Source: Ceriagrion tenellum (taxonomy: Eukaryota; Arthropoda; Insecta; Odonata; Coenagrionidae). From it: a stretch of 64,000 nucleotides of DNA. A program made the position numbers and the translations under genes. The stretch spans positions 2,480,001 through 2,544,000 of the forward strand of contig OY720632.1 in NCBI GenBank assembly GCA_963169105.1, given 5' to 3'. Shown here piece after piece: positions 44,491 to 55,165 of the stretch. How positions within the stretch are numbered: the stretch's first letter is position 1; the number at the start of each line of letters is the position of its first letter. The notes beneath the pieces were generated by a model. The model did no database searches and was not told the DNA's origin. It saw only the letters and a program-made list of their open reading frames with translations.

Positions 44491-45562
44491 TTAGTCAAAA
44501 AGTCACGAGAAAACATTGTGTTTGAGTACAGGAAAATATATCGTTTGCATCCATATATCCAATATTAATTAAAATAATTATATTTTACTTTCACTATCTG
44601 AAATATATGCATTTTATTTTCAAAGACGATTGAGTGCAGGAAAAGGTATCGTTTGAATCCATTTATCCGATATTATTTATTTTTATTTATTTATTTATTT
44701 TCACTACCCCAAATACAGCACATTAGGCCATTTTACGTCGGGAGAATGACAGTAACAACGGACGAAGCACAGACACCCATGTCCTGGGCAGATAATATTC
44801 TACCCAGCCGGGACTCGAACCCGCGACCCTCGGGTTATCAGGCGAGGACTTTACCCCGCCGCCACCGTTTAAGTCATTACATTTTACATTCACTATCTGA
44901 AATATATGTCTTTATATTCAAAGACGATTGAATACAGGAAAATGTATCGTTTGCATCAATATATCCAATATTAATTAAAATAATTATATTTTACTTTCGC
45001 TATCTGAAATATATGCATTTTATTTTCAAAGACGATTGAACACAGGTAATTGTATCGTTTGAATACATATATCCAATATTAATTAAGTAATTACATTTTA
45101 CATTCACTATCTAAAATATATGCATTTTATTTTCAAAGACGATTCAATACAGGAAATTGTATCGTTAAAATCGATTTATCCAATATTATTTAAGTCATTA
45201 CATTTTACATTCACTATCTTAAATATATGCCTTTTTTTCAAAGACGATTGAGTACAGGAAAATGTATCGTTTGAATTTATGTATCCATTTTTTATTAAGT
45301 AATTAATTTGACATTCACTATCTGAAATAAATGCATTTTATTTTCAAAGACGATTGAGTGCAGGACGATGTATCGTTTGAATCCATGTATCCAATATTAT
45401 TTAAAGTAATTATATTTTACATTCACTATCTGAAATGTATGCATTTTATTTTAAGAGACGATTGAATACAGGAAAATGTATCGTATGAATCCATATATCC
45501 AATATTATTTTAAGTAATTACATTTGACTCTCACCGTTTATGCATTTTATTGTCAGAGACGG
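44491..45562 (+). repeat. 107-bp satellite array, ~8 units
   Basis: After the leader at 44491-44522, units start at about 44524, 44630, (after the SINE) 44929, 45036, 45143, 45248, 45354 and 45462, so the period is 105-108 bp. Each unit has the order TTGA-TACAGGAAAATGTATCG, AATCCATATATCCAATATTA, TTACATTTTACATTCACTAT and TGCATTTTATTTTCAAAGAC. Units differ by about 10-15%. The unit starting at 44630 is split by a SINE. Confidence 0.92.
44680..44867 (-). mobile_element. tRNA-derived SINE (second family) inside satellite
   Basis: On the minus strand a tRNA-like head (GGCGGCGGGGTAAAGTCC, CTGATAACCCGAGGG, box B GGTTCGAGTCC at 44811-44821) leads to a ~90-bp body and an AAATAAATAAAT tail (44680-44700). 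It breaks a satellite unit between TATTATTTA and TTTAAGTCATTAC. It lacks a complete acceptor stem, so it is not a functional tRNA gene. It is unrelated in body to the SINE copies at 5.9 and 11.2 kb. Confidence 0.82.
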
Positions 45563-47035
45563 TTCAAATACGCCCACATAATGGTCAGAGACTGGGTGAG
45601 GGGTTTGGCAATCACGTCCGACGCCCATCGGATGTCGTCGCCACGAATCATAAAGCTGTCGTGCCCGCAGGAAACCGTGTGACCCCATGGTTTGTCGTCT
45701 CACGCACGCAACAATGCACATGCGTGTCACCAGTGCTTAACTGGACGGATTGCACTTCCGTCTACCAAGAAGAGAGCTTCTGACTCCAAAGAGCAAACCT
45801 CTAATCACGGATAATTGAAATTATTCTCAATAGTCTATGCTTATATGATGAAGACTACTTCCGTTCCCGGGTAAATCTTCTAGTTCAAATGACTGGTTTT
45901 GATATTATTCAAATGAAAAATTATCTACTAGTATAGCCTCGAGATTCCTGAGGAACCAAGTGTTGCCCTCTTATTAAAAGTTTATTAAATTGTTTCCTCT
46001 TATTGTGATGGTTCTGTTGCAACTATTCGCTAAAAACGAATTTACAGTCATCACGTGAAATAAGAGCATATTTGCGGGTCGTAATCATACACGTTGCGCG
46101 TTTCTGGATTTGGCATGGTGAGAAGAGATTTCCATTGGAGTAACAGCATTTCAATTTCGCTCCAAAAATGCTTGTTTCGCAAACTAGGAAGCGGTGAAAC
46201 GGCCATGACGATACTTAACTAATTGGCAATTAACGCCAGGCGTTTCGAGTCGAATGCGCATATCGATGAAGCAACATGTAATTTAAGAGAAAATGACATT
46301 ACACATATCACGTACAAATTTGAATAGGATTTCAAAAAAAAAGACCCTCCTGGCTTCTTCTGCCGCTTTATTGGAACGATAACCCGATGCCGAATGGTTA
46401 AGCCAGGAGTGTAGTGAGATATGGTAGTTGTACTCTGTCTTGAGGCCATTTTTGACTGAATCATTATAGTTTCTCTTCAATAGAGGAATCTTCCGCCTCC
46501 CATGATCCCGAATCTCTATCCTCTGAGCAAATTTCCATTACGTGTGTGCAGGGACATTCTTCGTACTCTTTTTGTGATTGGCCAATGACCTCTTTAGCTT
46601 TCAATGAGTTTGATTTTCGCGAAATAACGGACATAGTTATTTCCTCTAATGATGCCGTTGGAATCTATACATTTGTATTTTAAAGATAAAGTCATTCTAC
46701 GACAAATCCAACACTGCTAACAAAATTCTTGAAACTCAAATTTTCCCAGCCCAATGTTAGGAAAAATCATCATTCGTCCGAGAAAGCAGCGTTATCGGGC
46801 CCTGTTATTCCACGTTTATGCAAGTGAAATTCACTCTACAGCAAGTAGCAAAATTAGATTGTTTGCAGGCGACACTGTCATCTCCCGAGATATTGCCATA
46901 GTGTTGACTTAAAGGTTCTTTCATCGGATCTTTACGACGTGAATTCATGGAGTCATCCATGGGTGGAGGCTCAAAATTAACTTCAGTGAATTCACTGCAG
47001 TGCATAGGAAATAAATCACACTAGCGCCACATCTA
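45563..47035. other. Non-coding, nothing recognised
   Basis: A CpG-richer patch at 45570-45760 has frames on both strands but no domain. The remainder is A+T-rich. Confidence 0.4.
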
Positions 47036-47039
47036 TAAT

Positions 47040-47510
47040 GTGGTAAGGATGAGTTATAAAGGAGTCGGATGAGTTCAAGTACCTGGAAACCACCTTTTTC
47101 TTTAGATCTAAGGAGGAAACGCATACGAGGCATTTGTGGCGCTGCATCGAATAAACTAGGATAAATCGAGCAGATACGAGGAATTGGAATGAGTATGTTA
47201 GATCGTATTAGGAAGGAACTCCGATGAAAAAGAGATGCAGCTTTTCTCTGGTTGGGCCACATCTCAATTACGCCGCGAGCATTTTGGGCGGTTCAAAGAA
47301 AGATTTAATTCGCGGAGATTTGTGGAGATTAAATCCAAAGGAAAGTCTCCCACTTCGATAAGAATTGATGGGAGAAAACAGCTGATGCAAGGGCCAGATT
47401 TGGAGATGTTTAGAGACTTGATGACCACACGCTACGCTTTTAAAATTCAGATTAGGCTGGCTTCAGCACGGCAACGAAAGATATTATATTGATCCCATCC
47501 TATATCATGC
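47040..47510 (+). pseudogene. Highly decayed CR1-like LINE C-terminal fragment
   Basis: Broken plus-strand frames give RGICGAASNKLG (about 47118-47155) and, after further shifts, SLVGPHLNYAASILGGSKKD (about 47250-47310). These correspond to the ICGAA-x-KLGF and LVRPHLEYAASIWDP-type motifs of the CR1-like family found elsewhere in the window. Similarity fades after about 47310. It is the oldest-looking copy, with many frameshifts and stops and no recognisable 3' UTR. Confidence 0.55.
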
Positions 47511-48584
47511 ATCCTATCGGAGTAACTGTTTTTGCCGCGGTCAGTATTAAACTCAGGGATCTGCACTCTTCTTTATATCTTCGTCTATCTCTCCTTTTGG
47601 TGTAAAAATCAATGCCAATGATTACATTCGTGGAAAGCCATCACAAAGATGAGGTGAGCATCTTACGGCTAGGCAATTAAAATAAAACAAAGAAATTCTC
47701 CAAAAGAGGTAAACAATGGAAATTGTTTACGGCTTTTGGAGGCATCCTTTGTTTTATTCCAATTACATTCGGCCACTCCACTTTCTCGAATATTCTTTGA
47801 ATGAGCCGGAAATTTTAACCCCTGTGAATACCTGCCAATAAAATTTAGAACCATATTAATATCTGCCAACCGAAGTGCAGGTTACTGTCTTATTCCTTTC
47901 AATATCCCGTTCTACTCGTACAACAGTTCTATATTTACCTTTTCATGTGATTTATCCTTTATTCAAGTGCCCTGATTTCACGAGAGAACTAAAGCTCTCT
48001 TATTGTAGCTATATAAACTTTTGTGTATCTCGTTCAATTACTTATTACAGAGACCCAAAATTTTCTCCTACTGATCCCGTCCCTACGAAACCCGTTTCCC
48101 GATCCCGTTTCTGGGGGATTTACCGTTTTCCTCTGCTCGTCACTTAAGTGATATGCCTTCGAAAGCAGGCCGATTAGTTCTCGCCACACTTCGCCAAAAG
48201 GTAACGTGAGAGAATACGGGGCATTTGTACTCTAGTTTCGGATGGTTTGATTTTTTCTCAAGATGCGGTGCTTTCCTGAGAAACAGTCTTGTTAACATGA
48301 CCTCAAAATTAAAAGCGCGATCCAACGATTCCCACCCAAGAGCGTCTAATATGTAATACACTCGAGGAGTCTTGAAAGGGCGGCGAAAATTTAGGATGTC
48401 ACAGACGCTTTGTTCCAGTTTGACTGCTCAAAGCACAGATTTTCTTGCCAGGAAGGAAGATTGAGACGAGAACCTTTTATGAGCGGAGGCTTTGCTATTG
48501 TTCAAAGATGTCTCACAGGCAGGAACTGTTCTCATGTCGCCCTTCAGACGGAGTGCACTGATTTCTCATTGGATTTGAATTGAT
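47511..48584. other. Non-coding, nothing recognised
   Basis: A 90-codon frame at 47875-48147 shows no motif. No repeat shared with the window was recognised. Confidence 0.4.
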
Positions 48585-48955
48585 TCGATCAAGATCTATC
48601 GTGGGGATTACCCATACAGAACATACGTGGCGCAGCATTAAAGAAACTAGGTTTTGTTAAGCGTATAATGGGAAGGTCTTCGGATGAAAATGTCAGAGAG
48701 AGGTGTTACTTCGCTCTGGTTAGGCCACACCTCGAATACGCCGCGAGCATCAAGGACCCTGGTCATAAAGATTTAACCAAAAGAATCAATATAATGCAAA
48801 GGAAAGCAGAACGCTTCGTTAAAAACTGCTACGAATGAACATACAGTGTTACACAACTTTTAGAGGGATTAAGGTGGGAGCCCCTAGAGATTCTGAGGCT
48901 GCACGCTAGGCTTAGGTTGCTTGATAATTCAGAACTGATATTTTTCAGAGGACTA
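48585..48955 (+). pseudogene. CR1-like LINE C-terminal fragment lacking its 3' end
   Basis: It reads DLSWGLPIQNIRGAALKKLG, FVKRIMGRSSDENVRERCYF, ALVRPHLEYAASI and AERFVKNCYE in one plus-strand frame, broken by TGA at about 48836, then EPLEILRLHARLRLL. It stops at about 48955 (TTTTTCAGAGGAC) without the 3' UTR. A LINE copy that lacks its 3' end cannot arise by normal target-primed truncation, so it was cut later, either by the event that brought in 48956-49089 or by deletion. Confidence 0.82.
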
Positions 48956-49089
48956 ATGACCACGATTACTAGGACGGTAGTTGTCCAAAATGACTCATAG
49001 AACAGCGAAAATACACTGTTTACGGGACGGTCTATGTCATGGGTGCTTAAAAAAGATGTATATACTGAATGAACTGATGCGTTAACCAA

Positions 49090-49545
49090 ATAATAAAATA
49101 AAATACAAAGGAAAGCAGCGCGCTTCGTTAAAAACTGCTACGAGCGTACATACATGTCTCGCAACTTTTACAGGGATGAAGGAAGGAGCCCCTAGAGACT
49201 CGGAGGCTGCACGCTAGGCTTAGGTTGCTTGATATATTCAGAACTGATATTTTCAGAGTGACATAGAGAATATTATCATGATTCCTCACTACATCTCTAA
49301 GTCTGACAGATGCGATAAAATAAGAGAGATACTCTGCTGAACAGATAGGTACAAGAACTCGTTCTTTCCGCGAACAATAAGCGATCGCAACAAATACTGA
49401 TCGTCACTAAATACACTCCTATAACACATGTCCCCATTTCATCTCCAAAGAAAACTTACACCTTTACACGGCTGGTGACCTAACACCACCTGCCACACGC
49501 CCAAGCGGCGGCTCGCAGGGTATTGTGTAAATGTAGATCTGTGCG
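49090..49545 (+). pseudogene. CR1-like LINE 3' end, second adjacent copy
   Basis: It restarts at ATAAAATACAAAGGAAAGC, repeats the AARFVKNCYERTY segment and runs through the complete 3' UTR (GGCTGGTGACCTAACACCAC, CACGCCCAAGCGGCGGCTCG) to the tail GTAAATGTAGAT. Frameshifts break the coding part at about 49155 and 49170. It belongs to the same family as 4690-5340 and 59416-59876. Confidence 0.85.
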
Positions 49546-49745
49546 GAAAATGATTTGAAAAAAATTATGCCAACAATGAGTGGTACGTCCATCTATCGTC
49601 GTCGTGTATCATGTGTGGTCGCGTGTATGTCGTACATCGATCGTGGCCACCATTTGTAATGGAAGACACAATCTTCCCTAGCATTTTCAATCGCTGGATT
49701 ACAGAATTAAAAAAATAGAAGTCTATTCATAAAAATGCTTAAACT
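49546..49745 (+). repeat. ~170-200-bp dispersed repeat, copy 1
   Basis: GTGCGGAAAATGATTTGAAA, CCATCTATCGTCG, CGTGGCCACCATTTGTAATG and ACACAATCTTCCCTAGCATT recur in order at 60757-60925, where an internal ~50-bp stretch is absent. It sits immediately after a LINE tail here. Confidence 0.8.
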
Positions 49746-49932
49746 ATGACGATAGCTCGTAAGAAAGACAGCGAAGTACATGGATGGTCGAATTTCATTG
49801 GTGGTCACATGTAAAATATATATTTTTTTCGCTGGAGAAGAGTTTACGGCATGACGTTCCTTATCCTTTTATGAGTAACTTTTTTGGAGTTTTAGATTAG
49901 AGTAAGTAAGTCCTTTACCAAGTTAGCATTGC

Positions 49933-50545
49933 TTTTCCACTCATTATAGAGTGGCAAAACAATGCTAAAAAATGGGCATTAATTTTTGAGAGCTTTGGGA
50001 AGAATTTTTCAGGTGCCACCACCTTAGGGAAGGAAGAATTTTGGCTTACGGAAAAGGCCACTTGGAGGCGCTAACGGTACTCGGTGATTTTGCATCAACA
50101 TACAGAAGAGTGGATTTACCATGGCTGTTGTGTGCTTTTAATCGAGCATCAATTGTTTTGTCGTTGCTATGATACATCGGTAAACATTCTACTCCGTGCT
50201 TGGTAATCGCGTGTCTTATCATATTTACGTGAATTCGATTCATTACAGACGATGCTCATTAATACGCATTAAAGTACATGTTTAATTTGGCCTCAACGAC
50301 TCAAGAAGATTAGTTTCCGTTGCTATGGGTCGATTAGTAAACATCCAGGCACCGAAATCATCATAAGAACATCATGTGAGTAATGCGACACTGAATGAAG
50401 TGGCCGTGAGCCAAAGCTCATTTGTTATGGCTTGTCGTGCAACTTCGATACAATTGTTCCACCTATCAGCCAAAGTATTATTTAAAAACTCATATCCGAA
50501 TCTCCCTCTCTCTTTGCCACTCTTTATATACTTACTCTATGGTTT
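49933..50545 (-). mobile_element. ~600-bp TIR element with conserved 65-aa frame, copy 2
   Basis: Inverted relative to copy 1 (8156-8776). The right-hand end here (TTTGCCACTCTTTATATACT, TACTCTATGG) is the family's left end. At the other end a perfect-looking palindrome (AGCATTGCTTTTCCACTC / GAGTGGCAAAACAATGCT, 49924-49965) replaces the usual terminal repeat, as if the end were duplicated in inverted form. The core 49990-50257 is almost identical to copy 1, while the outer parts are diverged. Confidence 0.8.
50046..50243 (-). CDS. Hypothetical 65-aa protein within TIR element, copy 2
   Basis: Identical to the product of 8458-8655 except Cys at residue 20 in place of Tyr. It starts MNRIHVNMIRHAITKHG and stops after SASKWPFP. 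Only one of 198 bases differs, although the surrounding element differs far more. No homologue or domain is recognised. The same doubts apply as for copy 1: short, inside a non-autonomous repeat, and the conserved DNA continues past the stop. Confidence 0.25.
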   Translation of the reverse strand: MNRIHVNMIRHAITKHGVECLPMYHSNDKTIDARLKAHNSHGKSTLLYVDAKSPSTVSASKWPFP

Positions 50546-50720
50546 TAGTGATGATCCCAGAAGTCGAATATAAAACCGCTAAGATATGAAATAGTTGGTT
50601 AAAGGATGCTTTTAAATTTATCATATCATTACTTGCATGAATACCCGCAAATAAGAAAAGCACCATCGGGTGCCAAACACTGCATGTTATGTATGATTTT
50701 ACACTTTCCCGGCGAATAAT

Positions 50721-50838
50721 ACTTGTGTAATTCTCTCGGGCTCGCCTTGAGAATGGGTAACGACTCGGAACCCGAAACGTCGGCTGCCTATGAATTTCTT
50801 ACCCTTTGTGGCGAGCCAGGACAGAATTACACAAACTG
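50721..50838. repeat. ~118-bp foldback sequence
   Basis: Arms ACTTGTGTAATTCTCTCGGG+CTCGCC (50721-50746) and GGCGAGCCAGGACAGAATTA+CACAA (50810-50834) are inverted with a few mismatches. An inner GGGTAA/TTACCC pair (about 50755-50804) extends the stem. The loop contains CCCGAAACGTCGGCTG. It is probably a small foldback MITE. Confidence 0.65.
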
Positions 50839-51390
50839 CATGTTTGTTATCATAAAATACCACAGGTCAAGTGTTCCAAAAAAAATGATCTGCCATTTTC
50901 ATGGATTCGACTGCCTCTCAAAATGAGGAATGCATCTGTGGGAACATTTGATGTCTTTCCGCCGAGAAGGCCTACTTGCTGCCGAGTGCTAAGGCTGTTG
51001 CCAAGAGCAAACAGACAGCTTACACTGACAAGTTTCGTGTAAGCTGTTCGTTTACGCTCATCGAAGTGATCGAAGAGCGAAATTTGCCGAACAGACTCCC
51101 TGAATGCGGATGGCAAAGATGTGGGTGGGAGAGAAAATTCTAAACTTCATGAGCGAGGAGATGGGAAGAGCCTAAGGAGCCGAAAGTTTGCGTCGTCAAT
51201 GGTAAGCGAGTAACGCAACGGCCTTAGTTAGCCCCTAGGGAATGAGAGGGTGGGACACGAAAGGAAAGGGTCAGGAGTGACGAAGGGCGCTTTAAGAGTC
51301 CGTCCAGGATAAAAGCGCAATTGAAATATATACGGATTTGGCTTCGAAGGAAATGAAAAGCAGACAATTTTTTCCTGATCGTACGATTTC
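50839..51390. other. Non-coding, nothing recognised
   Basis: Frames on both strands at 50850-51116 lack motifs. No shared repeat. Confidence 0.4.
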
Positions 51391-51664
51391 AGGTACTCCG
51401 AGCGAGATAGTTCCTCAGTCATAACAGAGACCATATTCGAATTATACGTTTTTATTTATATTATACATTTTTATTTTACCAGCTGTGAGACACACGAATA
51501 AAATATTGCATTATTAATGGTGAAATTATATAGTTTAATATGACAGAAATTGTAAGTAATTAAATGAAAATATCAAAATAAATCTTTAACTTGACTCATT
51601 TTTTTCGCGCGGTGCGTTTGAAACTCCTTCAAAACGGAAGGTTTTTTTGTAATACCCAAGAACT
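51391..51664 (-). mobile_element. AAGGTAGT-family TIR element, copy F (half)
   Basis: It starts GGTACTCCGAGCGAGATAG and matches the first half of reverse-oriented copies C and E, through CATTATTAATGGTG and AACTCCTTCAAAACGGAAGG, to CCCAAGAACTTG at about 51664, where it stops abruptly. Confidence 0.85.
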
Positions 51665-54600
51665 TGTCCTATCCCAAACGACGGTATTGGACGTGTTTTC
51701 TGATTGGCCGTATTTCTGTCAACTGCGCTATTGTCTTGGGCTCACTTGAGTGAGGGTCTCACGGAGGACGCGGAGGAGCACTACAAAACTTTATTTTTGC
51801 AAAATCTCTGTCTCAACCCTCACGTTCAGTGACATCTCTCGGTCTCTCCCCACAAACTCTTCCGCGTGAAGATCAGATTAGGAAAACAATGAAGCAGACG
51901 AGATTGCGAAATACAGCGAGCTCACCTCTGTCGGGCCGCAACAAGGCGGTCCCAGAAGGTCACGGCGGTCTCGCACGGCTTTCGAAATTCGATTATGCCG
52001 GCAACAATTGCTGCCCATAATCGCTCATAAATCTTAATTATAAGGTTTATACTGTTGTCAGCGAAACACAGCGCCCTGGTGCAATATCTCGGGTCTCATG
52101 TAGAGCTGACCCGTCATTTATAAGAGATGCATAAATTTTTCTCACCTGAGAAAATTGTATTCCAATCAAGATAGCGTCCGTAGCACATCCATTTGGAAAC
52201 TTGAATACCTAGTTTTGGTGTTAGCAGGCGTTGTAAAAACCGGCGCATTTTATACGGAAAAGTCGTAAAATTTTGCGGAGTACAAATATGAGTCAATTCT
52301 GAAATTCAATTACTATTTAGCCTCTCCTTAAAATAAATGAACACAGATAAAATCTACCTATCTTCCTTAAACGAGCCACCACGCACGTTATGGAGAACAA
52401 AGGGGATAAACCGGGCCATGATATTTAGAGATAAAATGTTTTTCAGTGGCAGGAATATGAACGCTTGGAAGTTAAAAAATGTTCGTTTCAGCTTGAATAC
52501 TTTTTTCTAGAGAATGCTTTCCAACTACGGGGTGGTTTAATGTGCGCCAACGAGACATAGACATATTAGAGGGGACAAGGAAATGGGAATAGAATGTCTC
52601 AGAAGATCGATTGCTGTTTTGCCACATGAAACACAGTTGTATGGAATTCTTTTCACGCTTCCCATCTTGTTTATATTGAACCAGTGCTACAAAACAAAAC
52701 AAAAAAACGTATCGCAACCGAAGACCACGGAAACTACTGAAGTACCATAAAACTTTTTTACTCTGAGGTGTCAGAGATAAGTGCGCTCACTGACAGTGAG
52801 CGACAATTGGACCGCCAAATTTATTATGGTAGCATGTGCGTGATGGACTTATCAATTATTCGATCCCTTTGCGACCTGTTTGGGATTTATTACCCGCGAT
52901 ACATGCACAGCGAAGGAAATAGTTCAATCCCTATAATGTATTTGAGGAATATTCCCAATCAAAAGTGATTTTTTACCCTTTCCGGTGAATGTGGCCGTTT
53001 TCGAACTCGGCAAACGCCTAGTCAACTTGATATCAAGATATCTTCATTCCTAGGCAAGCAAAGTGAAATCCATACTTGACACTTTCGTAGCCCTTTTACG
53101 ATAGAAGAGACATCATGCGGCCTTCATCTCGTAAAACATACGAAAAGCGCCATCCGTGTCCATAGATTACTTCTTTAAAATGCTTCCCAACCTAATACGA
53201 CAAATTAAAAGAGAATATTATTTTTTAAATCTTATTGCTTATGAATAAAACAATTTTCATTTACCATAATATGGTGATTAACTATTATGCTTCGATTACC
53301 TGGGGCTGCTGAAGTGGACGACATATCGCTCGCTGTATATCACCAAAATCAACGTCTTTATGCAAGAAAAGGCATTATAATATTTTTTGCCTACATGAAA
53401 AACACGTAACAATATATTAATGTATTACACTCCGAACAAAATGCCTATGATCTTCGACTGTTGACTGATAAATACGCGCGTTGTAACTAACATATGAAAA
53501 CAAGTTATATTTACTCTATGGGTTTATTGTCCCCCTTCTTTGATGAATGCCGTGAAAATCTCTCCAATACTCAACGTTATTAACAATTATGATGTTCATT
53601 AGCTAAAAATAATTCTGCCAATGAAATTATGGCTACCTGAGAGTACTTTCCATCGGACCACAATTCTTGCAACAGGATTATTTTTTTTCCTTCCAGAGCA
53701 AGGAAAACAGAATTTGTAGGTTCAATGAAGTAAACAAGGACGGAACATCTACAATGCTTGGAATTATTCACAGAACTATTAGGTACCAAATTTTTCAGTA
53801 TATTCACATTTTAAAAGCCTTCAAATTTAGCGAATTCGTCGATTTTTCCGCAAAAATTAATAAACATCACACAAATACACGTAGTAATGATAAAATAGTA
53901 TCCCTTTGAAAGTTTCTTCACTTCAATTTTCCATACAAGCCCATATTATCACACCCCGAGTTCAAACTTAATACCTCGCAAGCATGACAAGTCAGCTTTT
54001 TCATTTACTTGGTATCTTTACTAGGTATCGAGACAATATGGCGTCAGCGGCCACTTGAATTTGACGTCATTTCCGCCCAATGCGTACTAGGTTTCAAGGG
54101 AAGATTGCTTGATTTGCCAAGTTCGCAAACGGCCTATGTTTCGGGCTGTAATAAACACTGCTCATCGATTAACTATGTTTTCTCATATATTCTAAAACCG
54201 ACAAATGTGTGGAATATTTTTATGTACTTTTGGAAACACTTCTTCCATCCTCTTTCTTTATCAGCACAAACAACTTTTTGTCAAAATTAGGATACTACTT
54301 TTGTGCGATCTTAGCACATTTCAATGCCTAAAATAGATGTAATCATTCGATTATCACTGCCCGCGAGTTTTCACTAACACTTTATACAAGACTTTTCAGT
54401 CATAGTCCTTGATCTGCCATCAGGGATTGTACCTGACATGGATGTCTAGAGTTGCAGTTGGAATGCAACTGAATTATCGGATCGATAGTCTCTTGAATGA
54501 TAAAAGACGAGCTTCCGAATTTATAGGCGTTGCTCACAAATTTCGAAATATTTTATTATAGAAATAAAGAAATGAGCGTTTCGGCCATAAGGTTATTGGT

Positions 54601-55099
54601 TTTCCATGAGATTGTGAGAGCTTTAAATACTTAGCAGAGACATTGACTTCGGAAATAGAATATACTTCACCAAAGGTATAATTGAAGTTAGTCATTTAAA
54701 GTCGTTGAACCATTTTTCCTGCAATGAATGCACTATGAATAGCTCTGGGGAGCATTAACGTAAAGTTTTTGGACGATCGACGTTCCATATTATACCGATC
54801 TCATTCTCCCCCACCAGTTGTAAAAGTCGATAGCACGAGGAAAATGTCAGGCTCAGTAAGTGAAGAATCAAAAAGATTGTACCTGAGCTCTCAATATATT
54901 CATGAGTAAAGGAACAAATTTTTATCCATGCCGAATATAAAAACATGAGACGAGGAAAATAAAAGACGAAAATTAGCATGAAATTTTCGGCGAAATGGTA
55001 ATCTTCTTCATTTGAAAATAAAGTGTGGATCCAAAGTGCCGACACTCTTCGAAATTGTTTCATTTTGGCTGTTTTTGTAACCATACATTTTCGTGTGGT
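51665..55099. other. Long non-coding stretch, nothing recognised
   Basis: About 3.4 kb of mostly A+T-rich sequence. Frames up to 109 codons occur, with no domain, no repeat shared with the rest of the window, and no RNA gene recognised. Confidence 0.4.
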
Positions 55100-55165
55100 T
55101 TAAGGTGGTCCGAGCGAGATAGTTCCCCAGTCATGATAGAGACCATATTCCAATATATATACGTA
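55100..55165 (-). mobile_element. AAGGTAGT-family TIR element, copy G (terminal fragment)
   Basis: TTAAGGTGGTCCGAGCGAGA, GTTCCCCAGTCATGATAGAG, ACCATATTCCAAT and then ATACG: the outer ~65 bp of one end, after which similarity is lost. Confidence 0.8.

Noticed and set aside
44811..44867. Possible tRNA gene on the minus strand
   Set aside because: A good box B and anticodon-arm-like sequence are present, but there is no complete acceptor stem, and the sequence continues into a body with an AAAT tail. It is a tRNA-derived SINE.
43763..45562. CRISPR-like array (regular repeats)
   Set aside because: Units are ~107 bp, contiguous, diverged and without unique spacers, in a eukaryotic transposon-rich context. 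It is a satellite.
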